Position numbers and translations under genes: made by a program. Below are positions 9,104 to 19,781 of a DNA stretch of 64,000 nt, piece after piece. Under the pieces are notes generated by a model, which was not told the origin of the DNA, made no database searches, and saw nothing but the letters and a program-made list of their open reading frames with translations. The DNA lies in NCBI GenBank assembly GCA_963728145.1, contig CAVSJA010000007.1, positions 496,001 to 560,000 on the forward strand. Reading direction: 5' to 3'. The first letter of the stretch is position 1. Each line of letters begins with the position of its first letter. The DNA comes from CAVSJA01 sp963728145. GTDB taxonomy: Bacteria; Bacteroidota; Bacteroidia; Chitinophagales; Chitinophagaceae.

Positions 9104-9147
9104 AAATTGTATTAAGGCAAAGAAAGAGAATTATTCACTGACCAAAC

Positions 9148-9600
9148 TTAACATCGAACTATTTTGATAAAATTTTTTCTATCAAGCCGGACCTTGGTTT
9201 TTCGTGGTACTAGCGGGTCCATCGAGTTTGGAATTAGATAGATGACCAGCAAAACCAAAATTGGCCAAATGCCATAAACTATTGCATCTCCCCAAATGCG
9301 CATAGGAGAATTGACTCTTGCCTTAGAAGGGTTATCCCGCGTATATCTCACAGGCACAGCATCTCCTTCCTTAAACGGTATGCTCGCCGGAGCTTGAAAG
9401 CTAATTGAATCTTTTCCCAGCAGGAAAAGGATAACGAGATGTGAACTTATTGATCCATCCAGATTCAATGAATGACCCACAAAAAAAACCTTACCGTTTG
9501 TTGTCGCAGTGTTTGAAAGCCAAACTAATTTCCATATTACCACCGGGCTAATGCAAATGATGAAGAGGAGAAAAAAGAATGCATTTCGGCTGAAAGTCAT
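9148..9600 (-). CDS. DUF3592 membrane protein
   Basis: 150 residues with an N-terminal membrane helix (about 7-28), an extracytoplasmic beta-rich DUF3592-type domain (about 35-105, with FKEGDAVPVRYTRDNPSKAR near its end), and a second helix (about 110-128) followed by a basic tail. Function is unknown for the family. It lies 44 bases upstream of the GH43 gene on the same strand, so the two may be co-transcribed. Confidence 0.75.
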   Translation of the reverse strand: MTFSRNAFFFLLFIICISPVVIWKLVWLSNTATTNGKVFFVGHSLNLDGSISSHLVILFLLGKDSISFQAPASIPFKEGDAVPVRYTRDNPSKARVNSPMRIWGDAIVYGIWPILVLLVIYLIPNSMDPLVPRKTKVRLDRKNFIKIVRC

Positions 9601-10182
9601 GTGAGCTGTTGTTTTGATATTGTTTGTTTCGACAAGCTATCAACGACCAAAAAAAGAAAATCTGCAACGCACCTAAGACAAGAGATTGTTAATATGTCAC
9701 CAATTCTGAACGGTTACCCACCTATTTCTTTCAATGGCAGAATAGCTTTGTCAATTGAGTTGCATTAACCCTCAACCTTATCAACCCAGCATTCCCGTCC
9801 CGCCTACGGCGGGAGGAACAACCTTGTCAACCTGCGGGATAACCCAAAAACGCCTCCATTATTCCAATTTTTGCTTCAATAGGTTTTTTTTAATATTAAT
9901 GCAGCTGTTTTGGATTCCATTTGTCTATTGTAGATTATATCCAGGTAGTATTCCGGGACGTATAATTGCATTTGTGATCACGCCAAAAAGACGCTACCAA
10001 CCGTGAATTGAATCTTGTTGATAGTCAAACGTTAGACGTCTTTTCGAGCTCCATTTCCTCTGGGTTTTATTCGACTCAACCACTGACCAATATCGTTAGG
10101 GACAAGAATTTTATTTTTTTTAGATAAATGTTTTTAAATTGAGTTTCGCTTAAAGGTTTTTCCACTACAAACCAAAACAAAC
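9601..10182. other. Intergenic region before the SusC locus
   Basis: No convincing gene in 582 bases. It holds CAACC-rich short repeats (about 9765-9840) and a GC-rich palindrome at 9798-9814. An AT-rich stretch (10105-10140) sits just upstream of the SusC start and is the likely promoter region, although no clean Bacteroidota -33/-7 pair could be assigned. Confidence 0.5.
9798..9814. repeat. Short palindrome TCCCGCCTACGGCGGGA
   Basis: A perfect 7-bp inverted repeat around a 3-base centre. The same CCCGCC-N2/3-GGCGGG design recurs at 23845-23861 (inside a gene) and 30110-30125, suggesting a dispersed palindromic family. Confidence 0.6.
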
Positions 10183-13100
10183 ATGAGAAAAAAACTAACT
10201 AGTTTCTTACTGGCAATGCTATGCTTTGTCATCGCCGGTGAGTCACAGGTCCTGACCATATCCGGCAGGATCAGTGATGAAAAAGGAACTCCCGTTCCTT
10301 TTGCTTCAGTTGTCATCAAAGGAAAATCAAATACAGGTACTACTTCAGATGCGCAGGGTAATTTCAAAATATCTGCTTCGAAAGGAGATGTTTTGGAAAT
10401 ATCCGGTGTCAGTTTTGCTACCAGGGAAGTAACAGTAGGAACAAGCGCCACAATAGATGTCACTGCTTACTGCCAGAGGTGATTTATCTGAAGTAGTCGT
10501 AACAGCATTGGGTATTAAACGTCAGGAGAAAGCATTGGGATATGCTGTATCGAAAGTTGATCCCGCTACCAAATGCTGCAGAAATCGGAACCCAATGTTC
10601 TGAACACACTTGCTGGTAAAGTACCTGGTGTGGACATCCGGGCTGGACAGGGTGCGCCGGGTGCAGCTACGCGAGTACAGATAAGGGGTGTATCTTCTTT
10701 TAGTGGAGGCGAACCCTTGATAGTAGTTGATGGAGTTCCTTACAGTAATCCCATTGTAAATACTTCAAACCCATTCAGCTGGTGGAGGTACCTACGGTTC
10801 GGGTATAAATAATCTTGATCCTAACGACATTGAATCTATCAACGTTTTGAAAGGTGCTGCGGCTGCTTCGTTGTACGGCTCAAGAGCGGCCAATGGTGTG
10901 TTGCTTATCACTACTAAATCCGGTAATCCGAGACAAGGTGCTAAATCACTCAATGTAAGTTATCGAGGAGGATATAGTGTCGAAAAGATTGCTGACATAC
11001 CTGTGTTCCAGAATACTTATGGTGCAGGTGCGAACTTCAGAGCACAATCTTCTAATGGTTCCTGGGGAGCTAAATTCGGAAGAGGTGTTATCTATGATGC
11101 GGGTGGCCTGGTAATTGGCACTTCTGCATCTGGAATAGATTCTATTCCTGCAACTACATGGGCTACTATGTATGCTTCTTATCCTGAGCTCTTTCCCAAC
11201 GGGCGCCTTGCATATAAAGCTGTTCCAGATAACGTTTCCAAACTATTCAATACCGGTAACCTGATGGAACATTCCATCGGTATGAACGGCGGTGAGGGAA
11301 ATTCACTTTTCAACGTCACCTTATCTCGTGTTGACCAGGATGGATATATTACCAATTCAAGCTACACGAAAAACAATTTCAGTGTGGGTGGTCAAACCTC
11401 TGTGGGCAATCTGACCATGGGCGCAAGTGTAGCATATACCAGGTCTAAACAGATCGGAGGCTTCATCGGTCAGGCTCAAAGCTTTCATATCACAGTGGGG
11501 CCGTACCTATACAATGGCAAGGAACTGGGATATCGTTGGTTGGCCTTCTGAAAACAGGTCAGGTCAACAGATCGGATTCAATGATGGACAATATACAAAT
11601 CCTGTATGGGGTGCTTACCACAATGTAATTACTTCAATCGATGATCGCCTGGTTGCAACCCTCAGGGCTTCTTACAAATTCAATAGCTGGGTTAGGGTAG
11701 ATATCAATGGAGGCGTTAACAACTATGCACTTTTCAGAGACCAGATCATTGACAAATCTTCTTACGGAAGTGCCGATAATACGTTAGGTACACTTACCGA
11801 AGTAGTCAACAGGCAACAGGAAGATTCAGGGTAAAATCGTTGCTGTATTTACTCCCAAGTTTGCGAACAGGAGTTGGACCCTGGATTTGAACGTAGGTAG
11901 CGATGTTAACGAAAGAAACACCCGCGCTCAACAGGTGTACGGAGTTGATTTCGTTGTTCCGGGCCTGTTTAATCTTACCAATACCCGCAGGCAGACATTT
12001 CAAGGTGATACCAGAACGAAAAGAAGACTGGTTGGATTCTTCGCCGATGCGTCTGTAGGATATAAAAACTTTGCTTTTCTTAACCTGACTGGAAGAACAG
12101 ATCTTACTTCAACACTTCCTTATCAGAATGCGCAATATTTCTACCCCGGCGTTTCCGGATCACTCGTTTGGTCAGACGCATTCAAACTTAAATCCGGATG
12201 GTTTGACTATGGTAAAATCCGTGCAGGTTATGCCCGTGTTGGTAACGATGCTGCACCTCATAATGGCGAACCTATTTTTGGTCTGAACGCTTCAGGTTTT
12301 CTCGGTCAGCCCCTGGCAACAAGAGGTGGTTCTACCTATGATCCTGAGTTGACACCTGAATTTACAACTGAACTGGAAGTTGGTACTGATGTACGCTTCT
12401 TTAAAGGTAGAATTGGTCTGGAAGTAACATGGTACGACAAAACATCTACCGATCTGATCTATGCGATCGGTCTGCCACAGACAACAGGTTACAGCTCATT
12501 CTTCACCAACCTCGGTGAGATCCGTAATACTGGTTGGGAAGTGGCGCTGGATATAAGCCCCTGTTCGTAGCAAAGATTTCCAGTGGGATATACGTGGTAT
12601 TTTTACAAGAAACATAAATACAGTTGAGGAATTAGTGGAGGGTCTCACAAGAGATCAGTTGGGTGGATTTAACTGGATTGAAGCTGGAAAGCCATATGGT
12701 TACTTGCGGGGATCATATTCTGCACGTTCGGATGATGGCCAGTTGCTGATCAATCCTTCTTCAGGAATGCCTTTCCTTGATCCAAACCAGGGAATGGTTG
12801 GAGATCCGAATGCCGACTTCAAATTTGGAATTAACAATACTTTTACTTACAAAGGATTTACATTGTACGTGCTCTTTGATGCGACTATAGGTGGTGATTT
12901 CTACTCTGAAACCATCAGCAGTATGTTGGGAAGGGGTACAACCAGGGATACTGAAGACAGGGAGAAAAATCGTGTTATCACAGGTATTTATGGAAACCCG
13001 ACTCCTGTTACCGGTCCAGATGGACTGAATCACTATACGCCGATGATGGTGAATGGTAAAACAGTACAAAACCAGACAAGAGTTACCACCAATGACCTGT

Positions 13101-13421
13101 TTTTCACGGCAGGTACTGGTGCAAGCTTTGCTACCAACGGTGCATTTGAATATGCAGTATTCGATGGCACTGTATACCGGTTAAGAGAAGTAAGTCTGGC
13201 TTACAGCCTCCCCACAAAATGGATAAGCAAAGCCAAAATAACTGCTGCAACCTTATCACTTGCTGGCCGCAATCTTTGGTACCTCGCGCCTAATATACCC
13301 AAGTATACAAGGTTTGACCCGGATATCAACTCCGTGGTTGGTAGCGGATACACAGGGTGTTGAAACCGGCGGTGCACCAAGTACAAAAAGGTTCGGTATC
13401 AATTTAAACGTGACATTCTAA
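10183..13421 (+). pseudogene. SusC-like TonB-dependent outer-membrane receptor, frameshifted
   Basis: Reading across frames gives one complete SusC-family protein: signal peptide, carboxypeptidase-regulatory-like domain (from LTISGRISDEKGTPVPFA), a TonB plug region (DLSEVVVTALGIKRQ; LYGSRAANGV), the MARNWDIVGWPSENR motif and a C-terminal beta-barrel ending in LNVTF. The frame breaks at about 10465, 10568, 10782, 11500, 11823, 12560 and 13337. Six breaks fit one extra base (for example GGG to GGGG near 11500 and CCC to CCCC near 12560) and one fits a lost A. I found no in-frame stop between breaks. It is therefore either very recently inactivated or mis-sequenced. The role would be import of a glycan or peptide with SusD. 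Confidence 0.85.
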
Positions 13422-13445
13422 TATTAAAGAAGCAAATCTTTAATT

Positions 13446-15128
13446 ATGAGAAAGAAATATTTTATATACTTTTTTACGGCGATAACGGTCCTCGTAGCAA
13501 TAGGGACCGGCTGTAAAAAATTCCTCGATGTAAACAAAAACGTTAACAGTCCTACGCCATCCTCCGTACAGTTGTCGATGGTATTGAGTGCTGCTGAGCG
13601 TAATATTTCAAACAACCTGGCTCTGGGTTCAGGCCTCGGCAGTACGTATGGCAATTTATACGCACCAGGTCACCGGTCGCGTAGGTGCAGACAGGTATGG
13701 CGCTGGCGCAGCCGGATGGGAGGGTTTATATTCTGCTATTGCCAACCTGAATGTGATAATTCAGCGGGGACCTGAAGAAAATCGTTTTGTATATGCAGGC
13801 ATTGCCAAAATACTGAAGGCATACACGTTCAGCATGCTGGTAGATGTTTATGGCGATGTTCCTTATTCCGAGTTCAACAAGTTTGAAGAAGGGATTACAC
13901 AACCAAAGTTTGATAAAGGATCCGATATCTATCCTGAGCTTTTTAAAATGATAGATGAAGGTATCGCCGATATCAACAATACGACTCCCAATGCTTCAAA
14001 ACCCGGGAACGATGATTATATCTATAAAGGAAATACCACCAACTGGATAAAAGCGGCCAATACGATCAAACTTAAACTGTATACCCAGGTAAGACTGGTA
14101 CAGGATGTTAAGGCACAGGTGACAGCATTGTTGGCATCTCCCAGTACCCTGATCAATTCCCAGGCTGAAAGTTTTATGATGCCTTATGGCCCAATCGGTG
14201 CTACGGATGACAGGCACCCGGCTTTCGGTGACTATAACGCTACACAGCGTGGTGGTCAGCTTTTCAGCCCCTGGTTGTACGAGATCATGAAAGGTAGAAA
14301 TCCGAACATCTTAACGGACTCGCTGATCCAAGGATTCCTTACTATATCTATAACCAGAAATCAGCGCTTGGTGGTGTCAAATCCTACACCTGAAAATTGT
14401 ACTGAATTCCGTGACGGTGGTTTCATTTCCATTCTGTTTGGTTCAAACGGACCATGCCGCGATGGTTCTAACAGTCAGACCTACTCGCTCCTGGGTCTTT
14501 ATCCTGCAGGTGGTCGTTTTAATGACAGTGCCGCAAAAAGCGTAAACTCAATTGGTGCACAGAATGCGGGAACAGGTGCCCGTCCGCATGAATTTATTAC
14601 TTATGCAGACCGCTTATACCTGGAAGCTGAATTAATTCTATTAGGGTTAGCGCCCGGCGATGCAACAGCTGCTTTCAGTAAAGCGTTGGATGCATCCTTT
14701 GCCCAGGTTGATTTTATTGTTGGCACTCATATTAAGCCAGGTTCTGCCGGTGCTGCGCAAACAGTTCCTGTTATATCAACACTGCCTGCTACCACTGCTT
14801 ACAAAAATGCCGTGCTCGCAGCTTATGAGTTAGGGGACAACGCCAAAAAATTGGAATATAATCATGACTCGAAAAATGGATAAACAGGATCGAGAACCCG
14901 GTGGATAACTATACCGACTACAGGAGAACAGGATATCCTGTTTTGTTTGCACCTGCGCCTGAAGGCACTGTTACAAGTGTAACTGGTCCCGACGGTAAAG
15001 TAACACCGGTATCAAACGACCGTCAATATCCATGGTCTTTGCCATTTAGCAACAATGAGATCGCGTTGAACTCAAACGCACCGCCCCAGAAGGTACCTGA
15101 ATCATTTAAAGTATTCTGGCAACCTTAA
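13446..15128 (+). pseudogene. SusD/RagB-like lipoprotein, frameshifted
   Basis: It starts 24 bases after the SusC stop. The leader ends in a lipobox (AIGTGC), then KKFLDVNKNVN as in SusD/RagB substrate-binding lipoproteins. The main body (13660-14860) reads in one frame and includes SAIANLNVIIQ and ILKAYTFSMLVDVYGDVPYSEF, typical of the TPR-like SusD fold. Frame breaks at about 13640 (extra T), 14862 (extra A) and 14873 (five A for four) separate the start and the C-terminal end (INRIENPVDNYTDYRR). The corrected protein would be about 560 residues. SusD binds ligand at the cell surface and lids the SusC barrel. Confidence 0.85.
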
Positions 15129-15156
15129 TTGTTCAACTTTAATTAACTAATAGATT

Positions 15157-15682
15157 ATGAAACTTAGAAAAATAAACATATTAGCAGCGATTGCGTTTGG
15201 AGCTGTTATTACATTCACGGGATGTAGCAAAGACGATGGTGCTATCCCGAAAAGAATTGGCATAGAAGATGTGCCCGCAATAACAACCAACACTGCAACA
15301 GGCGGCACAACTGGCACCATTACTTTTACCAACCAGGCTGCTTTCTCTGGGCAAATTCAAAGTATCACTTTATTTTGCCGGGGCAAAGCCACCCGACAAG
15401 GTTGATGTTGTTGTCAGGAAAAACGGTTCTGCTGCAAACGTAAAACTGTACAAAGCCGATGTTACGTCATTACCGGCAAATTATACTGTAACCGCTGCAG
15501 AAATTGTGACGCTGTTCGGTGATACGCTCAAACTGAACGACACTTACGATTTCGCACCGGATATTTATGTCGGTGATAAAAAATATCAGGCTTTCCCTTC
15601 CGTTGGTTTGGGATATGGACAGAGTATACCGGGAATGGCTACGATTGGGTATGGAGAGTTTGTGCGTTATTCGGTTAAGTAG
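15157..15682 (+). pseudogene. Lipoprotein encoded after SusD, frameshifted
   Basis: The leader has a lipobox (TFTGC). The frame is open to about 15357, where one extra A breaks it. After correction it continues VSLYFAGAKPPDKVDVVVRK and ends in GEFVRYSVK at 15682, about 175 residues. The mature part looks beta-rich. Its position as third gene of a Sus operon suggests a surface ligand-binding accessory lipoprotein, but I do not recognise the family. Confidence 0.7.
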
Positions 15683-15810
15683 TGAATAGTGAATAGTGAA
15701 TGGTGAATGGTGAATGGTGAATGGTCAATGGTCAATGGTCAATGGTGAATAGATTCTCCATTATTCACGATTAACTATCCACTCTTCATCATTCACCATT
15801 CACCATTCAC
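15683..15810. repeat. Heptamer tandem array with inverted partner
   Basis: Ten 7-base units run from 15683 to 15752 (TGAATAG x2, TGAATGG x4, TCAATGG x3, TGAATAG). After a short spacer, three CATTCAC units at 15790-15810 are the reverse complement of the array unit, so transcripts could fold into a long hairpin. It starts directly after a stop codon. Confidence 0.8.
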
Positions 15811-15823
15811 CCCACTCACCCAA

Positions 15824-15857
15824 AGAGTGTATCAAATAATTGATACACTCTTTTTTT
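15824..15857 (+). terminator. Intrinsic terminator after the Sus locus
   Basis: A perfect 12-bp stem (AGAGTGTATCAA / TTGATACACTCT) with an ATAA loop, followed by seven T. It ends the 10183-15682 transcription unit. Confidence 0.9.
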
Positions 15858-16134
15858 ATTCGTGCCTGCGCGGGATGATTTCAGCCCATCAGATTTCAGA
15901 TTTACCACAAGGTTCCGATGTCTGCGTTATACTTTCTCCCAAAAAATAATTCTTAAAGTCACAAGAATCCATAGAGTTTAAACCTGTTGATGCTCCGAAT
16001 AAACGGGTGAAAATAAGGGTAGAAGATTTTCCCCCTTATAGCAGCATAATTTGGTATGAACAGCTGGTCTTGCACTGGCATATCGTTTGAACCGTCAAAT
16101 GCATCTATAAAATTTCATTAATAAATTAATTGTG
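15858..16134. other. Intergenic region before the DUF892 gene
   Basis: No gene seen in 277 bases. It presumably carries the promoter for the stress group; a TAATTTG sequence near 16049 resembles a Bacteroidota -7 box, without a clear -33 partner. Confidence 0.35.
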
Positions 16135-16713
16135 ATGGCAATAAAAAAACCCGCAGACAAAAGAAACGCAAAAAAAACTGCATCCGGGGCAGCTCATGGA
16201 AATACACAATTGGAAAAATTATTCATTGATTCATTAAAAGATCTTTATTGGGCGGAAAAGGCGCTTACCAAGGCGTTACCGAAAATGCAAAAGGCTGCGA
16301 CGACAGAAGAATTAAAGTCGGCAATTGAAGAACACCTGGGCCGAACAGAGGAACATGTGGCAAGACTGGAAGAAGTATTTGGTCTATTTGACAAAAAACC
16401 GGAGGCGAAGAAATGCGATGGAATGGAAGGGCTGATTAAAGAAGGCGAATCTGTGGTGGAAGACACAGAAGATGGTAGTATGACAAGAGATGCCGGTATT
16501 ATCATGTCTGCTCAGAAAGTGGAGCATTATGAAATTTCAGCCTATGGCACGTTGGTGCAACTTGCAAAAACATTGGGCAATGATGAAGCGGCTGGAATCC
16601 TTCAAGCCACGCTTGATGAAGAAAAACAAACCGATCAGGGGCTGACAACGATTGCCGAAAGCGGTATTAACTGGGAAGCTGAAATGGAACCAGCAGAAGA
16701 TGAAGAAGAATAA
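16135..16713 (+). CDS. Ferritin-like DUF892 (YciE/YciF family) protein
   Basis: The start is set at ATG 16135; the GTG just before it is also in frame. It encodes 192 residues: a basic N-terminal extension of about 25 residues, then the four-helix DUF892 domain (LFIDSLKDLYWAEKALTKAL; EEHLGRTEEHVARLEEVF; VEHYEISAYGTL) and an acidic tail. The Glu/His pattern is the di-iron carboxylate pattern of the family, which is linked to stress responses. It stands alone before the SDR gene and may share its transcript (64 bases apart). Confidence 0.9.
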   Translation: MAIKKPADKRNAKKTASGAAHGNTQLEKLFIDSLKDLYWAEKALTKALPKMQKAATTEELKSAIEEHLGRTEEHVARLEEVFGLFDKKPEAKKCDGMEGLIKEGESVVEDTEDGSMTRDAGIIMSAQKVEHYEISAYGTLVQLAKTLGNDEAAGILQATLDEEKQTDQGLTTIAESGINWEAEMEPAEDEEE

Positions 16714-16777
16714 ATAATTCATTAACCGATAGCCGGCATACCCGGCTATCGATTTTAAGTAGTACAAAAATTATCAT

Positions 16778-17581
16778 ATGAAAGCAACATCAAATTATAC
16801 ACTTATCACAGGAGGAACCGTGGGCATAGGATACGAACTTGCAAAACTCTTTGCCGAAGACAATCGCAATTTGATCATCGTGGCAAGAGATGAAAGCGAG
16901 CTGGCCAATGTAAAAAAAGAGCTATCAGCAAAAAACGTGACGGTTGTTACTATAGCTAAAGATCTTTTCGACCCTGAAGCGCCTTTTGAGCTCTATGACG
17001 AGATCAGCAAAAAAAATATAACAGTGGATATTCTTGTCAATAATGCTGGTCAGGGTGAGTATGGCTTGTTTGCTGATACCGACATACGTCGTGAGCTATC
17101 CATTGTACAATTAAATATTGGGGCATTGATAGTACTAACCAAATTGTTTCTCCAGGATATGCTCGATCGCGGCGAAGGAAAAATTCTAAACGTCTCTTCC
17201 ATCGCGAGTAAATCGCCGGGTCCCTGGCATTCTGTTTATCACGGAACAAAAGCTTTTGTACAATCTTTTTCCGAAGCTCTTCGCAGCGAAGTAAAAGATC
17301 AGAATATTACCATCACCACATTGCTGCCCGGTGCAACGGATACCGACTTTTTCAATAAAGCCGGAATGGAAGATTCCAAAACCGTACAGGATAAAGATAA
17401 ACTGTCCGATCCTGCTGATGTTGCGAAAGACGGCTTCGATGCATTAATGCGCGGCGATGATAAAGTGATCTCTGGCTTTAAAAATAAAATGGACGTTGCT
17501 ATGAGCAATATGATGCCAGAGAGTAAGGCAGCAGATATGATGAAGAAAAAACAGGAACCTGTAACCGAAAATAAAAAATAA
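16778..17581 (+). CDS. Short-chain dehydrogenase/reductase
   Basis: 267 residues of classical SDR form: cofactor motif TGGTVGIG near the N-terminus, NNAG at about residue 89, catalytic Ser in NVSSIASKSP and YHGTK as the YxxxK motif. The acidic/basic residues after the first strand are more typical of NADP use, which is not certain. The stop shares one base with the next start (TAATG), so translation is probably coupled to the alcohol dehydrogenase. Substrate unknown. Confidence 0.9.
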   Translation: MKATSNYTLITGGTVGIGYELAKLFAEDNRNLIIVARDESELANVKKELSAKNVTVVTIAKDLFDPEAPFELYDEISKKNITVDILVNNAGQGEYGLFADTDIRRELSIVQLNIGALIVLTKLFLQDMLDRGEGKILNVSSIASKSPGPWHSVYHGTKAFVQSFSEALRSEVKDQNITITTLLPGATDTDFFNKAGMEDSKTVQDKDKLSDPADVAKDGFDALMRGDDKVISGFKNKMDVAMSNMMPESKAADMMKKKQEPVTENKK

Positions 17582-18753
17582 TGAAAGCAGCAGTAATTCA
17601 TGCTCCTGGAAAGATCAGTTGTGATACCGTGGCAGATCCATCTATTAAAGATGACAGGGATATTATTTTAAAAGTAACGGCAACAGCCATCTGCGGTTCC
17701 GATCTTCATATTTATTCAGGCGGAATACCGCAGCCAAGACCTATGGTGCTCGGTCATGAGTTTATGGGCATAGTTGAAGAGACCGGCAAAGCAGTAAAGA
17801 ACCTGAAAAAAGGAGATCGTGTGGTTGTGCCCTTTCCAATCGCGTGTGGAAATTGTTTTTTCTGCAATCATGATGTTCCTGGCAATTGTGAAAACAGTAA
17901 CCCTCAACACTATGGTCCGGAAGGTGGACTATTAAAAGAAAAAGGCGGAGCCTTATTTGGATATACTGATCTGTATGGTGGTTATGATGGAGGCCAGGCT
18001 CAGTATGTAAGCGTTCCTTATGGAGATTATGGTCCCCGAAAAGTTCCAGAGAAGTTATCCGATGAACAGGTTCTTTTTCTTACAGATATATTTCCAACCG
18101 GTTATACAGGGATTGATTGGGGCGAGCTTAAAGGAGGTGAAACCGTTTTGATCTACGGAGCCGGTCCTGTCGGCATTATGGCGGCAAAAAGTGCCTGGTT
18201 ACGTAACGCGGGAAGAGTTATTAATGTGGATACTTTGCAATACCGTCTCGATATGGCAAAAAAAGCCGCCAATTCCGAGACTATTTTATGGGAAGGCGAT
18301 GGTCAAAACGTGATTGACTTCATTCGCTCCATAACTGAGAATCGTGGAGCAGACCTTTGTGTAGAAGCAGTCGGTTTTGAACCCGACCGCAATTTCCTGG
18401 ATAGAGCAAAAGCGGTGATCAATATAGAAAAAGGATCGCCGAAAGTGTTGGAAGCATGCATGAGCGCTGTGAGACGCAGTGGTATCGTTTCAGTACTTGG
18501 CGTATATCCCACGACGTATGACAATTTTCCTATTGGGCAATTTTTTGATAAAGGCATCACACTGAAAGCTGGACAAGCTCCTGCACATAAACATATAGAT
18601 AAGCTGCTCGAGTTTGTGAAGGAAGGCAAAGTGAAACTCGATGACATAATTACACATCGTTTGCCGCTAACCAATGTTGCAGAAGCTTATTCAATGTTTA
18701 AGAAGAAAGAAGATAATTGTGTGAAGGTAGTGCTGGATCCATGGGCAGCATAA
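17581..18753 (+). CDS. Zinc-dependent alcohol dehydrogenase, formaldehyde-dehydrogenase-like
   Basis: 390 residues, medium-chain dehydrogenase. Catalytic-zinc ligands are in CGSDLH and GHEFMG, a structural-zinc region is at CGNCFFCNHDVPGNC, and a Rossmann motif GAGPVG lies near residue 200. The spacing and the insertion around residues 115-140 resemble the glutathione-independent formaldehyde dehydrogenase-like branch. It overlaps the SDR stop by one base. It probably oxidises an alcohol or aldehyde with NAD; the substrate cannot be fixed. Confidence 0.9.
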   Translation: MKAAVIHAPGKISCDTVADPSIKDDRDIILKVTATAICGSDLHIYSGGIPQPRPMVLGHEFMGIVEETGKAVKNLKKGDRVVVPFPIACGNCFFCNHDVPGNCENSNPQHYGPEGGLLKEKGGALFGYTDLYGGYDGGQAQYVSVPYGDYGPRKVPEKLSDEQVLFLTDIFPTGYTGIDWGELKGGETVLIYGAGPVGIMAAKSAWLRNAGRVINVDTLQYRLDMAKKAANSETILWEGDGQNVIDFIRSITENRGADLCVEAVGFEPDRNFLDRAKAVINIEKGSPKVLEACMSAVRRSGIVSVLGVYPTTYDNFPIGQFFDKGITLKAGQAPAHKHIDKLLEFVKEGKVKLDDIITHRLPLTNVAEAYSMFKKKEDNCVKVVLDPWAA

Positions 18754-18794
18754 TATTTATCAACTTTAAATACTAGTATCATTTATAATCCTAA

Positions 18795-18902
18795 AAAAAG
18801 AATGCTGGTAGCAAACGAATAAGCCAACAGCCGCACGAGCAGGCTCATCAAAAGAAAAAGGCTAGAAAAAAACAGCTAGGAAAGAAAACAAAATCAAATT
18901 AA
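18795..18902 (+). other. Short basic open frame without a start codon
   Basis: A 35-codon frame opens right after TAA at 18792 and encodes a Lys/Gln/Arg-rich peptide (QQPHEQAHQKKKARKKQLG) ending at TAA 18900-18902, where the terminator stem begins. No ATG, GTG or TTG is available, and the poly-A at 18793-18799 could hide an indel. It may be a small basic protein with a damaged start, or chance. Confidence 0.25.
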
Positions 18903-18930
18903 GCCGGTACTCGTACCGGCTTTGCTTTTA
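18901..18930 (+). terminator. Intrinsic terminator AAGCCGGTAC...GTACCGGCTT
   Basis: A 10-bp perfect inverted repeat with a very short loop, followed by a T-rich run. It lies between the alcohol dehydrogenase gene (+) and the convergent DUF72 gene (-). Confidence 0.8.
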
Positions 18931-18998
18931 ACAATTTTCATTCATAGCACTTTTGAATGAGTCAGAATGGAGATCACATAAATGTGATCGGGTATCAG

Positions 18999-19781
18999 TC
19001 ATTCATTTCGTGTTGTTATCTGAAGCATATCCTTGCTAACCTTCGATTGAAGATATCTTGCGTTTTCAAACGCGCTGCCGATTGTATTATTGAAGTAGAC
19101 AAACACTTCTGTCCCGGACAGTTGAAATCCTCTTATCAGTTCCGCCTTCTCATCCAGTGCATGTTCGGAATACGAGCCCCGGTAATTGCCCATCGGACCG
19201 TGGAAACGTATGTACACGAAGCTCGCATTGCTCACCATTGTTGAATTTTTCGCTTTGGAAAAGTCATGCAGAACCATGGCAGCTTTATATTCATTCAGTA
19301 GTTCTGTTGTTTCACCGATATACCAGCTCACGTTCCTGAACTCGATAGCTGTTCGCCATTCATGGGCAATGTCGTACTGCCGGAGCTGTCTGAGAATCTG
19401 TTCTACCTGATTGTATTGCGCTATAGTAATCTTCCCGGGAAACTGGATCAGCAGGCAGCCTTTTTTATTGCCGATACCAGTTGCAGCTTGCAGAAAACTG
19501 TTCATGCAGGTAAGATCTCCACTGAGTTCCTTAGAGTGGGTAATTTCCTTACTCAGCTTTAAGGTAAACCGGAAATTCTCGGGTACATCTTTCACCCATT
19601 TTTCATAAGTGGAACGCAGTGGTGTCTTGTAAAAACAACTATTGACTTCAACGGTGTTAAACAGCGTACTGTAATAATGAAGGCGGCTTTTTAACTGATA
19701 CGGGGGCGGGAATGTAAGTTTATTGCCCGGCAAATAACCGTTGCTTATTCCAATCCGTACAATACCGGTTGACATAATCAT
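18999..19781 (-). CDS. DUF72 (YecE-like) protein
   Basis: 260 residues with the DUF72 TIM-barrel pattern: RIGISNGYLPGNKLTFPPPY near the N-terminus, YYSTLFNTVEVNSCFY, FRFTLKLSKEITH, then AIEFRNVSWY and the family's YIRFHGP with Asn/Tyr-rich flanks. The biochemical role of the family is not firmly established. It is divergent from LigD, with 188 bases between them. Confidence 0.9.
   Translation of the reverse strand: MIMSTGIVRIGISNGYLPGNKLTFPPPYQLKSRLHYYSTLFNTVEVNSCFYKTPLRSTYEKWVKDVPENFRFTLKLSKEITHSKELSGDLTCMNSFLQAATGIGNKKGCLLIQFPGKITIAQYNQVEQILRQLRQYDIAHEWRTAIEFRNVSWYIGETTELLNEYKAAMVLHDFSKAKNSTMVSNASFVYIRFHGPMGNYRGSYSEHALDEKAELIRGFQLSGTEVFVYFNNTIGSAFENARYLQSKVSKDMLQITTRNE

Noticed and set aside
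9755..10006. 83-codon plus-strand frame before SusC
   Set aside because: It runs through short CAACC repeats and a palindrome and has no protein-like pattern.
15683..15810. CRISPR array
   Set aside because: Units are 7 bases, contiguous, with no spacers and no cas genes.
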